From positions 6,184,001 through 6,248,000 of the forward strand of contig JBAJFE010000004.1 of NCBI GenBank assembly GCA_037903355.1: a DNA stretch of 64,000 nucleotides, in the 5' to 3' direction. Positions 20,230-31,619 of the stretch are shown piece after piece. Below the pieces are notes generated by a model that was not told the origin of the DNA, did no database searches, and worked only from the letters and a program-made list of their open reading frames with translations. Position 1 is the first letter of the stretch. Each line of letters begins with the position of its first letter. The position numbers were made by a program, and so were the translations under genes. Origin of the DNA: Trichuris trichiura (taxonomy: Eukaryota > Nematoda > Enoplea > Trichinellida > Trichuridae).

Positions 20230-22119
20230 GCATAGATGGCGAAGCTGTTCATGGCGCAAGTCAGTGCGTTTCATGCGAATGCTGCAAGGATCTGACTCTA
20301 ACAGGCAAATAATCCTTTTGTTGTCCTCGTAGATTGCTGTAGAGGTGCTATAAGGCGCGCACACAAGGCCGTGAGTAAGTTATGTAACCGTAGTGATTCC
20401 TTGCATGCCTACGATGATGCCACGTACTCGGCACCTCAGTGGATAACAAGGTCGCAGTTGATTAGGCCCTTACTATCACGCTGACGACGAGTCATGGTCA
20501 GTCCTGAAAGCTGCGTTTATTGACCCATGCACGATGAAAGCACCTTTTACTTTTCTCATCGATTAAACAATAGAAAAAGCTGTTACTAACATCGTAATAC
20601 TCAGCTCCTGTTACTAAAGAAGTTCAATTCTCAAACAAGAGTTCAAGGAGTTGATTGTGTAGTGCACTTACATCCTTCGGTTTTGGCTGGGCAGTTCCCT
20701 TTCCAATACTTTCGCTATTTGCTCTTTGCTGACAATCCAGGATGCTGTCCCGTCGGACTCCATGGCTTTGTAGCTCTTCGCGCTCGTATGCAGCCACCCT
20801 TGCGCCGGTAGCATACTCCGTGGAATGATCGACCTCGTGGCACCCTTCCAGGGCAGAAAAGAGGGACGATCCTAGGAAACTGCGTAACGACATCGCACTC
20901 AATTAACCATTGCAGTTGAACCTTGTCAATCCAGCATTCTTGTGGCATGCGGATTTGCCGGGTTAGGGATAGTATTTCATTAGCACTTGCCGCATGTATG
21001 AAGCTAATCGCCAACCCTACTTTTGAAATTGTTGACGAAACTTTACAAGACTGGCTGGCATTAAATAAAAAAACTCTGAACGAAAGCATATGACATTTTG
21101 TCGAAAAATAAGCGAAACAAAGTTAGAAGTGTGTTAACTCATTTTCCTTGAGTAAGAAAGTGAACAGTTGAAGATTATATTACAAATTAACAAAGTTCGG
21201 TACTGAGAGATGATAGGCTGTCACAGTCGCTACTTTTATTTTGTAATGTGGCAGGAGTATGAATAGTTCGTGATGATGGGGGCGCATCCTGAGTACGAGA
21301 AGTCGGTAACCCTTGAATTTTCGAACGCCATCTCGTGTGATAATTCTTGTCTGGCTGTTTTTATGAACACTTTTTATGAGGAAAGGTGCTTCTCACATTT
21401 TGGTCTTTCTTTCCACCATTCAAGAAAGTGGTGGCATTCATTTCGACAGTTACAATCACGGCATTGATAAACAGAGGAACTTCCTATTGGACCACTCCAG
21501 GTTCTGTTGAAAAAAATGAAACTAACGTTCGGCAGCTAACGCTGCTGCAAAAAGTAGACGCGGTACCATGAAAACTCAGTATCTCTTCCTGTTGGAAATA
21601 TATCGACCTGATGGTTGTATAGAAACGTTGTAGTGCCAGGTTTGATGAAACAGTCAGAAGCTTGAAAGATACATTCTGCCGACAGCGATCGCTATTCAGC
21701 GCGCGATATTACTGTTTACAATTTACAAAATGGGGCTGTGATAAAGTCTTCACGTACGCTAGCACGGTCAGCAAGGAACATGATCAGTTTAAACTCAATG
21801 CACTGACAGAAGATCAGTAAAATGTTTTGTGCTGGTCAGCAGGCTCTCAGTCGGCGGCTGACCGTGAAATACGGCCACGCTTTCTCAGCAAAATGGAGAC
21901 CGAAACTAGCGTGACAATCCAAACTTTGACTAATAAGTCAAGCGCATCACCGGTTTAAAACAAAGTGAAACTTTAGTTGAAGATGTAGCTCGCATTGCCG
22001 GTGAGCCAGGACTCCAAAGGGCTACAAGAATAAAAACAACAGGGCTGCGTTTTTAAACTGGCCTGTTTCGAAGGCAGCCATTCACCGAAGTCCAAAATCT
22101 ATTGCTGGCTATGTGAAAT
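20230..22119. other. Gene-free stretch, unassigned frames
   Basis: Minus-strand frames at 20624-20902 and 20715-21089 overlap each other and match nothing I know. From about 21900 the sequence probably belongs to the decayed Gypsy element that follows, but gag is not recognisable. Confidence 0.35.
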
Positions 22120-23450
22120 GCTTGTTCAAAAGTGTACAGATGCAGGAACAGCGGTATTAGGGAGCTCAAGGAAGGCTACTATGGTAGCAAGTCAAACGGA
22201 CTTCGTCGAAAGAGCTACCGCGGAAGGAACAACCAACCCACACAGAAAAACCAGACTGTAAATTTAGTCATTGACGAAGATGCTATGACACCGCACTTTG
22301 CTACTATTACCATTACCGGTGATCAAGTTCATTTTCGAACCGACATGGACATGGACGTGACGATGCAGACAACAAGTACTCGAAGTGTCTTTTCAACTGC
22401 AGACGCAGGCAAAAGATCTTGCAGGACATTCATTTGAACAGCTACTAATGTTTTGCTTCCTCCCATTCGAACATACTAAAGTTAAGAAAAACGCTGTCTC
22501 AGCATAGAGCTTATCAACACATCGGACATATATGAAATGGCACCCATAGCGTAATCAAACTATTCCAAGCAAATTTCAAAAGCTAACCGGTGCAGCAGTG
22601 GTAAATGAATTCCTTGCCATTTGGGACTGCATGAAATTTAACAGTATGTCAGCCCTTGGCTTATGGTTGTGCTTAAAATTCAAAGAGTCCTATCGCTTGA
22701 AACCTGAGGCAAAAATAGTCGTTCGCTTAAACAGTCTAGTTCTTTATGCTACTGTCGCAGACATCGGCACTGAATTGAATCATCTGAAAAATTTGGGAGT
22801 CATCTCAGGGTTAGTCGTTCAATTTTGCCAGTTCCAGTTGTGCATAATTTTTAAGAATGCTAGTGTATCTTGCCGCATCCGTGCCGATTTTTCCACCGGT
22901 CTCAACAGCATCAGAACCCACTGCCTCCAACAGAAGAGTTGTTTACAGTTTTGTATGGCCGCGGGTTGTCAAAGCTTGACGTTGCGAACTCTTATCTACA
23001 AGTTGGAACACAAGATAACTCTAAGGAAATGTTGACTGTCAACACGCATCATGGCCTTTCGGGGAAAGTCATCTCAGGCTAACTATTGACTCCATCATAG
23101 CTTGAACGATACCGTTGCCTACTTGGACGCTGCTTTAAACCAGGTCGTCGAATTTAGTTTCAGGATCCTGACAGAAAAATGTGAGTTTGGCTTAGAAGTA
23201 GTCAAATACATGGTTCTCATAGTCAAAAAACATAGTTGATAATGGGACCCAGAAAAGAATGCCGCTATTCACCTCATACTGCGACTTTACGAAATACCAT
23301 CGCTGAGATTTTTTTGCTTACTCAGCTACTGTGGGCTTTTCGTGGACGCGAGAGACTTACGAGCTCCAGTAGGCCACCTCAAGAATGGTGCTTCTTTCAT
23401 TTAGTCGTCAGCATGCCCAACTACTCTAATGAGAAGCTGATTATGTGACC
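22120..23450 (+). pseudogene. Decayed Gypsy-type retrotransposon polyprotein
   Basis: Pieces follow the order of K02A2.6-like Gypsy elements. At 22127-22200 CYRCRNSGIRELKEGYYG resembles a broken gag zinc knuckle. At about 22310-22375 ITITGDQVHFRTDMDMDVT stands where the protease has its D-T-G-A-D. From 22740 ELNHLKNLGVISG, then RIRADFSTGLNS, then PLPPTEELF, SKLDVANSYLQVGTQDNSK and LTVNTHHGLS give RT motifs in two frames. At 23175-23235 EKCEFGLEVVKYMVLIV matches the RT thumb. The catalytic YxDD region reads AYLDAALN. Several frameshifts and stops make it dead. No LTRs were found. Confidence 0.8.
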
Positions 23451-23682
23451 AGAACAGCTAATGACGCATTTTGCCCCTGCGACTGACTGCCGTTGCGATA
23501 GATGCATGACATATAGTCTGAGCGGTGTTATCGTTGCCGAGATGGTCAGGAAAAGGCGATCGCAAACGCACCGCGCAGAGAGCAGCTACAGGACGCCCGC
23601 AGTTTCCATAGTTGGGACCGGCCCGAAAGTATAAACGAACAAAAACACTTTGGACTTTGTCTCTTAACCGCCCCACCGTTTG

Positions 23683-23830
23683 AAAAATGCAGGTTCCTTT
23701 CCGGCAAGCATACCCCTAACCTGTTGTGCTTTTACTGGAGAACATGCTATTCGCCCTTACCCAAATATATGCCTTATGTTTAGGCATAGGCTTATGTAAG
23801 GGCAGGACAGCATGGCCGACAGACTTACAG
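23683..23830. mobile_element. Short family D MITE
   Basis: Begins GAAAAATGCAGGTTCCTTTC, has the internal TTTAGGCATAGGCTTATG, and ends with TAAGGGCAGGACAGCATGGC, the inverted form of the start region. Related to 31163-31540 and the arms at 27075-27785. Confidence 0.5.
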
Positions 23831-24677
23831 TATGACGGTGAGGCGTCTAGTAGACGAGATTTAGGAAAAGATTTTTTCTGGAGATAACGGTCCTACCACT
23901 TGAGGACAGAGCAACGACAGCTCCGAAAGTTTCGCCCGGTTTTTCACGTAAGTATAAGTAAAATCTATTTTGAAGTAGGTAACAATAAGCTGCGAAAAGA
24001 ATGAGAAATCTGCCACAAAGCAATTCACTGAATCCAATTGCTTTGACAGATAGCGCAATGTATTAAACATAACTCGGTGGTACCACCGATGTGCCGTCAG
24101 AAAGTCACTAGCTTCCGTTCTCTGTAACACTTTTTTGTCTAATATATTAATATTAAAAGTATGAAAGAAAAGGAATTTTTGCGGTTTTTTAAATGCCACC
24201 TTGCCGCGCAATCATCGCTATTTTATATACTGATGTTATTCGTCAAAAACGAAAACAAAAGCGACAGTCACATTTCTTTACTAGAGGCAAATGCCCCTGC
24301 GTCTAACTACGACTTTTTAGTAAAACTTTTAAAAGAAAAAAACCAATGCAGCATGAATACGGCTGCACTAACCATCGGTATTCACACAACGGGGTTAACG
24401 AAAAACGAAGTAAAACACCGGCAGCGTCAATTACAAAGAACAGTCTGTGGCGAAACTTGCAAGAACGGAAACAGCGGACATCCGATGCGCTCAGCAACGG
24501 TATAGTGGTGGAGCCAGCATTTTCACTGGTCATAGTGTAGGACTAAGCAAGATTAAAGGGTCATATCTGTGTAATTTCAACGGGATTCAAATTTGAAAGT
24601 GTGACGTTTTCACCGGAAACATATCAGACAACGTAGTTCGGGTAGTGAATAAAAGTTGTGTATCCCTGAAAAACTGT
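23831..24677. other. Headcase 3' flank
   Basis: Downstream of the minus-strand headcase gene. An open frame of 114 codons on the plus strand (24161-24505) has no recognisable similarity. No canonical AATAAA for headcase is obvious. Confidence 0.35.
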
Positions 24678-26551
24678 TTATGAGACACTGACCGAACGAT
24701 GGCGATGAACCGAGTCCAGTCGACGGATAAAATGAACATCGCTGTGTCCACAGTGAGGACAATCACTAGTTTCCGTAAAAACGGAAAAGCGACTGCAACT
24801 CGGCAGCGGAATGCTCATTCTGCAAGAAGAACATTGCGGCTGGCAGCAAGGCACTGCCGCCAGAATGTCATAAGAGTACAGAGTACCCAAAACTAGCTTG
24901 TTACCCAAGAACCAACTGTGCGAACCGCAGCGAACACAGCACAGTTTATCTCTATTTTCTAAGCAACACATGCAAATAGCGAGAAGGTGTAGTTCTCTAC
25001 CTTCATATTTAACCTGAAAAATGTTGATAAAATGCAATATTGTCAAAAAAGATGCTATGGCTCACCATTACTCCGGTTTCACCATGATTAACCGGAGAGA
25101 GGAAAAAGGTGCCATCGATCAAAGGATATCGGTCGTAAACCGACAGCAAAGTGCGACAGAGGATACAACAAACTTGACGACGTTTATAGTCGCCCAGGTT
25201 GGTTAAAACGAATATTCTGGTCTCATCGTTTCCTTGTGGGCAGTCGTCCTCAAGCTGAAACAGAACATTTCCCGAAGTTAGAGCTTCGAAATAAGCAAAC
25301 CAATATGCAAAATAAGAAAACACATAATTACACTCTACAAAAACAAAACATTTTGCAGATAAGTTAAACCAACACGAGTTAAATCTACTTCTGTAAAAAG
25401 AACGAATCAAAAGACCGAACGCAATTTCCGACGGCAAAGTCAGTTAGAAACTCTAACCTTTATGTTGATTCCGTTGATTTTCCACCGAGGCAAATAATTG
25501 GTAAACGCTGACATTGACTCCCGACGCTTGAAAATACTGCCAGACGCCTGAACCTGCGCAGTAAGCATATAAATAGATATTTGCAAAACTCAGTACGCCT
25601 ACGTGGGAAAGTGCAAATACGATTATACTATATTCATTAAACAGAAACAGAAGTTCACCTGAACATCGGAAAAAAAGTCAGTACAAAGGAGATGCGACGC
25701 TGCAGCATCAAGGCTGTGAGCAAGTGGTTGCTGATTTGGCGGACTGCCATTTTTTTGGGTCCTCGTGCAACCAACGCTGAATGTCCGAGAACGAGCGCGA
25801 AAGTTGGACGAAGAGCCAACGCCATTTCCAGAAACCGCGGACAGCTTGTTGCCGCTGCGACGCCTGTTGCGCCTTTTCTTGCCTTCTTCTTCACCCTTTA
25901 AGTGTAAGTTGGGAAACGCTCGGTAAAAATTAGTGAACGTACAAAAGCAGGCAACTTACCTTACTCAGTTCAGTCATTTCCCTCTTCAGGCAACCCTTTC
26001 CGCAAGGACCTGCAACAAGGAATCAACATGGTAAGACGAACTGTTCAATAATGCCGAAACACTTCTTACAGGGACAAGATTTGTAAATTACGTCCAGAAA
26101 GGGCTTTCTTTCTTCAGAACTCGGACTGCATTTTTCACAAGAAGGTCGCAAACATTTTCCGGCTTGCGTTAGGTTGAAAGATGAATTTTGCCAAACTTGA
26201 AAACAGATTTTGTGCATATATTTGTCCAACGGGCATTGCGCATTTGTGCACAGAAAACGGATTGCGTTCTTCGGGGTTACGGAGGAGTCAATACTTTGGC
26301 CTAAATGAACAAACACTCCATAACGACAAATAGTACATGCAAACGCCAATTTCAAAAGCTAAAATGCAGTTACTGAACCTTTTACAGTGGAATATTCGCG
26401 CAAAATCCGTGCCAATAGCTAAAGCTAAAACGCAAGCCCAAATCTGCAAATTGAACTAACAGCGAGTAAAACAGCTTTACGAATCATTATTGTCAAACTC
26501 ACTTGACATACAGCCAAACGGGCAGACGCACCTGGAGCATCCTTCCGTCAT
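24678..26551 (-). CDS. heca: Headcase (HECA) homologue, seven exons
   Basis: Headcase proteins are conserved cytoplasmic Cys-rich regulators of growth and of the timing of proliferation and differentiation in animals. Exons: 26551-26503, 26300-26070, 26009-25960, 25895-25659, 25553-25458, 25254-25066, 25013-24678; phases agree and give 395 residues (human 543). The N-terminal Cys domain has CVCPFGCMSS, FLCTNAQCPLDKYMHKICF, then SCPCPCGKGCLKRE. The middle is basic and Ser-rich. The C-terminal domain has RIFVLTNLGDYKRRQV, VYDRYPLIDGTFFLSP, LLAICMCCLENRD, LVLGTLYSYDI and CPHCGHSDVHFIRR, all family hallmarks. The start is uncertain: another model begins at ATG 26622 (five coding bases to 26618, then GTAAGT) and joins at 26531, giving MSCVCPFGC. 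Introns are 50-203 bp. No lesion is seen. Confidence 0.93.
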
Positions 26552-26622
26552 AATGCAAAGAATCACCGAGTTGAATGAAGCGTAACACCATAAGCGCACG
26601 AGGTAGAAGATACTTACGACAT

Positions 26623-27074
26623 TATTTTGCTTACAAGAAAATAAACAAATGCAGAATACAGTATAAGATAATGAGGTACACAAACCAGCGAAGAACACTA
26701 AATCAGATCGAAACAGGATTAATTACTTAGAAGTAAATTAGTTTTCTTCAAATTATAAGTCCTTCGTAATGGGTATTATTCGTCGAAACATAGTTTTTAG
26801 GAGTTCATCCCATTCTTTTGTTACAAAAATGTTTTTTAACTTGCGGAGTTTTCAAGGCTCATTTTGTCCCATTGCCATCGAAAAACGATCATGCCATAAA
26901 TACATCGCGTATGAGACATTGCAATTTTAAAAGAGGGAGAACGAAAATTTAAACAGAAAAACTACTCCGTTTTTGGAATTAGTTTCGGTCTTATACACGA
27001 GTGAACGAAAACAGTCAGTTTAACAGAATAAGGCAAGTGTGGGATCAACCCTGTTAATAGCCCACAAGTCGTAC
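26623..27074. other. Headcase 5' flank
   Basis: Holds the probable promoter or 5' UTR of headcase. Nothing else is recognised. Confidence 0.35.
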
Positions 27075-27373
27075 TGTAGCTTTGCAAAAACAGCGAAAAA
27101 TGCAGGTTCTTCAGGTCCAACTTCGGCCTTTCTTCCTATTGGACAACGGTTCCCGTGGCTGCGTGCAGATCAATGCCAAGCCGCATTAGCAAACTTACTC
27201 AGGTGTTAGGTTCGTACGAACAGGCATATGTAAAGCAAAATGTAGAAACGAAAATAAATAAGATAAAAAATTAATCTTGAAAATGTGGTTTCTTGGTACG
27301 GGACCGTATGTTTTCATAATGCAAAACTTTATTACGGAATAGATTCCCGTTTAATGCGTGCTAACTCCGGAGC

Positions 27374-27401
27374 TTTCGGGTCAACCGAGACCCGTCTTCA
27401 G
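27374..27401 (-). ncRNA. Hammerhead-ribozyme-like core, family A, left arm
   Basis: Minus strand: CTGAAGA, CGGGTC-TCGGTT-GACCCG, GAAA, GCTCCGGAG. Both invariant boxes and helix II are intact. Confidence 0.58.
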
Positions 27402-27482
27402 CGGTTCTAGATAATCTAGAACCAATATGCAAAATAAGAAAACAGGTTAGTTCTAGATTATGTTCTAGATTATCTAGAACCG

Positions 27483-27510
27483 CTGAAGACGGGTCTCGGT
27501 TGACCCGAAA
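27483..27510 (+). ncRNA. Hammerhead-ribozyme-like core, family A, right arm
   Basis: Plus strand mirror of the core at 27374: CTGAAGA, perfect helix II, GAAA, then GCTCCGAAGTTA. GCT and AGT could form a short helix III before UA, but the next base does not pair with the base before the core. Confidence 0.58.
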
Positions 27511-28215
27511 GCTCCGAAGTTAGCACGCATTAAACGGGAATCTATTCCGTAATAAAGTTTTGCATTATGAAAAATTAATCTGACGTCTTTTCTTCCTCTT
27601 TTCCGTCTTTCTGTCTTCTGATTCGTCTGTTGTTTTTCGGAGTCTTCACACGTTCGGCCTGCAGGTCCTCCTGGCTTCTCTTTCTTCATGGCAGATTTTT
27701 TCTGTTAACGGCGATAGCGTCTAATGGGATGCGAGGTTAAAGTTTCATTTTAGGAACCTGCATTTTTTCTGTTTTTGCGAAGTTACAGTACGGCTTCAGG
27801 GCCGTTAACGGGAAAGACATATGTCTGCATTTGGACTGCTTCCGTAGCAGCTATGAGGCAACGAAGAGTCACCCAGTTTGAGATAGTGAGGCAGCCAGTG
27901 AAACAGACCTCCTGGCTCGACGTCTGCTTTCACTGCGCGACTTCCTAATAGGAGCAAGGGACGGACTGCTATTGAGCCTCCGTGGAAACAACCGGTTTCA
28001 CCGTACTTAATTCATGTGTTCAGTACTAAAAAAATCAATGTTTCGAGTTCATTATTGCAATGGGTTGCATCCAAAACTGCAAATATGGCGTACTCAACTC
28101 ACCACCAAATTCATGCTGTGACCAGCATAAAGCAACGGCAAAATTTAACTGCGCAGTTTATAACCTCAAAGTGGTTTCTCGATGCGTGTTATTACGAACA
28201 GCCAGAAGATCCATG

Positions 28216-28506
28216 TCACAATGCTGATAGAGTAGCTGTGTACCCATTTCGAACGGTCACATGACTATCGATGACCTGAGTTTCTGTGCCTGTTTGATTC
28301 ACGGTGGTGTAATAATGTGTGGTACTGCTACTACTGGTCACATGTGGTGGTACAGGGGGGGGGGGTGGTCTTTGATTTACGATGCCACTTCGTTCCAAGC
28401 GTTCCATCGTTAAGTCAAAATGCTTAATCAATGCATTCATTGCTGAACTCGAGTGCATAGGCGACGGTTTGCTAGTGATAGTTTCCAAATGGTCTTCGTT
28501 GGCCAC
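28216..28506 (-). CDS. Possible exon of an unknown gene
   Basis: An open minus-strand frame has protein-like composition: MNALIKHFDLTMERLERSG, then a proline run PPPPPVPP, then a Ser/Thr/Tyr-rich segment. It is bounded by a stop upstream and TGA downstream. A donor could be AATGG/GTACAC. I find no partner exons and no family match. It lies 1.7 kb upstream of headcase on the same strand, but joining it to headcase is not supported. It may be chance. Confidence 0.25.
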   Translation of the reverse strand: MANEDHLETITSKPSPMHSSSAMNALIKHFDLTMERLERSGIVNQRPPPPPVPPHVTSSSSTTHYYTTVNQTGTETQVIDSHVTVRNGYTATLSAL

Positions 28507-29039
28507 GCATTATTTCAGTGCCGTCATTGATATGCGTTTAGACTTAGGTTTAGGTTTAAGCTCCACGGTAATAAACCAGTTTCAGCATCGACAAGGCAAG
28601 CAGCAACACGGCTGGAGATCCTCATGACGATATGAATAAGACGAACTATAACGAATTCATGCTAAAGATTAGAGCCGCTTATTCGTGCAGCTTGTCTTAA
28701 CAAGATTAGCCTCTTGAATGAGCTTACAGTTGAGGAAAATTCTGTCATACAAGACTGCTTTATAAGGCAGCAGTTCTATTCTAGGGTTAATAAAACAGAA
28801 CTTCGTGTATGGCAACTATTAATCTGTGATGATATGTACTCTCATAACAGTTCGCTGTTATACAGCAGTAAGAGCGGTTTAATCACCGTTAAAATGCAAC
28901 GAAAAGAGCTACATCGTAGCTCTCGGAACACTTCTGGTTCCGTCATCAGCGAAAGATGTTAAGGCACAGGCAAGTTGTTAACGCCCGTAATGGTCTTTTA
29001 TAAGACACAACGGGTAAAGGGGCTAATGCGCAGCACATG
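28507..29039. other. Gene-free stretch
   Basis: Short frames only; a small run of TTTAGGTTTAGG-like repeats near 28540-28560 resembles the interior of family D MITEs. Confidence 0.35.
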
Positions 29040-29047
29040 CTCTGACT

Positions 29048-30016
29048 CAGTGATTCCCAACGAGGGTCCCAGGGGCCCCTTGGGGGTCCTGGAAAACTTG
29101 AAGGGGGCCCTGGGAAGGACTGGGGATTTAGGGGGTCCCTGGGAGCTTAGGGGGGGGGGGCTCAGAGGGTCCCTGGTAGTCGGTGCCGCAGAACGAGAGC
29201 GATCCTGCCTTTCAGGATCGCAGTGAGGCGAGGCAACCTGAGATTATTCCTGACGACTATCAAGCCAGACGTGGATAAATTAGTAGCACTACACCATACC
29301 TAGTCGTCGCAGAGAGATATGATCGAGCGACTGTCGTCTTGCTCCGAGGAAATACTGAACTTAGATTCAGTGTTGCGCAGCCCTTAAAGCAGCATCGCAG
29401 CCTGACTTACATATTGCGCTACCATTGCTAACAGCCCAAAAAATTGAGGAAGAGGAAACCCAGTGCGACGCTTGTACTCTGAAGGCTCCCTGATCTGCAA
29501 TTAGCCGGCTTGAGTCCAGCAATACGAAAAGAACGCCTTCAGTGCCAAGTAAAGAATTAAAGGCGTTAACGGCTTTGAATATCGTTAAGGAGCTTTCACC
29601 GTATATGGCAGCCGGTTTCCTTACAAGCCATTTCGCTCTAGTGTAGAAAAGAAATTCAGCGTTGACTTCGCATCGCTAGGTTTTCCAGCCATTGATCGCA
29701 CACTCATCTTTCACAGCGCAAAAGATGGAGTCCTACTTGCGTCTGACAAGATCCGTAGGTTAATAAGGTTTTTAAAGATGGCCCGGCTTAACTGTTTTTT
29801 CTTTGGCATACACGGTAGGCAGCGAAGTCAATTCTACATTCTGCAGCCTGTTTCAGGTGTTGAACTACTTGTACAAATTCACAACAACGTAACCACAGTA
29901 GGCGCACCTGAGGATAACAGAAGCAGGAGAATTACGTTGGGGAGAATGACGGGAGGCCCCGGCAAGTTGAAGGTCGCGAAAGGGGGCCCTGGCTCAAAAA
30001 AGGTTGGGAAACACTG
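29048..30016. mobile_element. Non-autonomous hAT element, copy 3 (8-bp TSD)
   Basis: Ends CAGTGATTCCCAAC and, read inward from the right, CAGTGTTTCCCAACC. The exact 8-bp duplication CTCTGACT lies at 29040-29047 and 30017-30024, which makes the hAT assignment firm. It carries a 278-bp insert at 29376-29653 that the other copies lack. Confidence 0.93.
29376..29653 (+). mobile_element. Insert in hAT copy 3 with coding-like segments
   Basis: The insert is flanked by ATTCAGTGTTG (29365-29375) and ATTCAGCGTTG (29654-29664), where copies 1 and 2 have one. One frame reads AALKAASQPDLHIALPLL on to a TGA; a second reads SKELKALTALNIVKELSPYM. These look like a broken exon, not random sequence, but I do not recognise the protein. 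It could be a captured transcript fragment or part of the autonomous element. Confidence 0.5.
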
Positions 30017-30024
30017 CTCTGACT

Positions 30025-31162
30025 GATCGGAATAGAGCACGCTTCACCGACCAAGATACCTTTGCCTCTGTTGTAGCATTCATTATGCCGTATGTATAAC
30101 GCCTCTTTAGTTTTTCTTAGAGCCTGTTTTCCCTAATATAATTGGCGTTCTTGATTTCGCTGCAAGAATTATTTGTTTCCTGTCATTTAAAATTGTCGAT
30201 TGCGGAAGTTTTAACCTACGTGCCATTTCCATTGCTATAACTTACGTGTTATCAATTACCAGAACCAGTTTGCCACTTTCATGCGGTGCAGTGACGTTGA
30301 GAGTTTCCTCCCATGGGTAAATACCTTGCCCCTTTTATTCTCTTCGGTAGAAGCAGAATACACGACAGGAGCATTGCAGATATCATGGAATTTCATACAA
30401 TTAACATTTATGATGAGGTGTTTGCTCTTTACAGCGAACTTTTAATGGTAAAAGCACAGATGCCTAACCAGCAGATGAACTGTCTGTTACGAGCAAGGAT
30501 GAGAACACTCGTTCTGCGCATTTAAATCACCGCAGCGTTCAGAATTCGCTGTCCCTACACATCAACATGAATGCTTGCATGAGTGTGAAAAGAAGACGGA
30601 ACATGTGTATAAAGGTGACGAACGTGTTCTGAAAATTCTAAAACATTCAGCGTCTATGACTATCTCGTTTTTACTGTCTGCCATCCGTTAGTTCAGCACT
30701 TGTTGTTTAGTTATGTACACTTACCGCTATCCGTCATTTGCAAGGGAAACCAGTTTCATAAATGCAATGACACTGCTAACCTTTTATCAAGCAAGCAAAC
30801 ATGAGGAAATGGAAAAAGTAAAATACCTACGAAACATAGGAGAAAATTCCATCTTGGAATACCCTAGTGACCGTGTGTTCGGCTCATTTGCAGCTCACTG
30901 AAACGGCATAGCATCTTAACATTACTGCATGGCTCGTCGCTAGCGCTTGGAAAGAACAAAATAGACATTTAGAAGCGAATGTGTGCCGATCTCAAGCCTA
31001 ACTTAAATCAGAACCCCCTGTATAAGCTTTCGTCGAAAATTCACTTCGTTTCGTATTTTTGGGGTGAAGTTAAACGCTGCTTCGAATATGCCAATTTTGA
31101 AATCGTTTTTATCAGCTTTGATTAAAGTTCTTGGGTCCTATTTCTCTGAGCCCTGCAAACAG
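30025..31162. other. Gene-free stretch
   Basis: Frames of 60-70 codons at 30313 and 30713 match nothing that I know. No RNA or repeat signature is seen. Confidence 0.35.
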
Positions 31163-31540
31163 AGTAAACGACAAAATGCAGGTACGTTTCTGGAAAAATG
31201 TCAGCTGTCCTGTTCTGCCTTTACTACTAACCATGACAGTTGTCCTGCTCTATTTTTCCCTGAGCCTAAACTAAAGTAGGAGTGTTTTGTTTAGAGTTAG
31301 GCTTAGATAAGGCCAGAAAAACATCGCAGCAATGAAACCTACCGTAGCCCGCCACCGTTTTACTGCAGGTTTGCTGGCCATCCTGTCCTACCCTTACATA
31401 AACCAAACCCAAACACGGAAACTATATTTAAGCTTCGGTTTAAGTAAGGGCAAAACATGATGGCTAAGATGCTTGGTACTAAAGGCAGGACAGGGTGGTC
31501 GGTATTTTTCCAGAAGTGTACCTGCGTTTCGTTGTTTACT
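31163..31540. mobile_element. Family D MITE, best copy
   Basis: Terminal inverted repeats of about 55 bp: AGTAAACGACAAAATGCAGG on the left and, read inward from the right, AGTAAACAACGAAACGCAGG, continuing through TTCTGGAAAAAT and CCTGTCCTGCCTTTA. The interior has TTTAAGCTTCGGTTTAAG-type runs. No frame. The TIR type is not one that I can assign to a superfamily; no clear target duplication. Confidence 0.75.
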
Positions 31541-31619
31541 TCAGTAGATTGGTATGTTTACAGGCTGTGGGAAATTAAGAACTGAAGAAAACACATAGAG
31601 AAACAGTAGGTGACTACAT

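Larger units (their letters stand above)
27278..27569 (+). mobile_element. Palindromic ribozyme unit, family A, copy 1 (12-bp TSD)
   Basis: Flanked by AAAAATTAATCT at 27266-27277 and 27570-27581. Starts TGAAAATGTGGTTTCTTGG, then TACGGGACCGTATG; inverted arms carry TTCCCGTTTAATGCGTGCTAA and its complement. Each arm has its own hammerhead-like core, facing in opposite directions, and the centre repeats TCTAGAT(A)ATCTAGAACC. The tail matches the PLE tail at 7828-7960 (AACGGG, GTAATAAAG, ATTATGAAAA). No coding capacity. Confidence 0.88.
27075..27785. mobile_element. Family D MITE carrying a nested ribozyme unit
   Basis: CGTACTGTAGCTTTGCAAAAACAG...AAAATGCAGGTTC on the left matches, as its reverse complement, GAACCTGCATTTTTTCTGTTTTTGCG...CAGTACGG on the right. 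The family A unit 27278-27569 sits inside. Confidence 0.6.

Noticed and set aside
25692..25901. Plus-strand frame of 69 codons over headcase
   Set aside because: Antisense of headcase exon 4, which fits by splice phase and family order.
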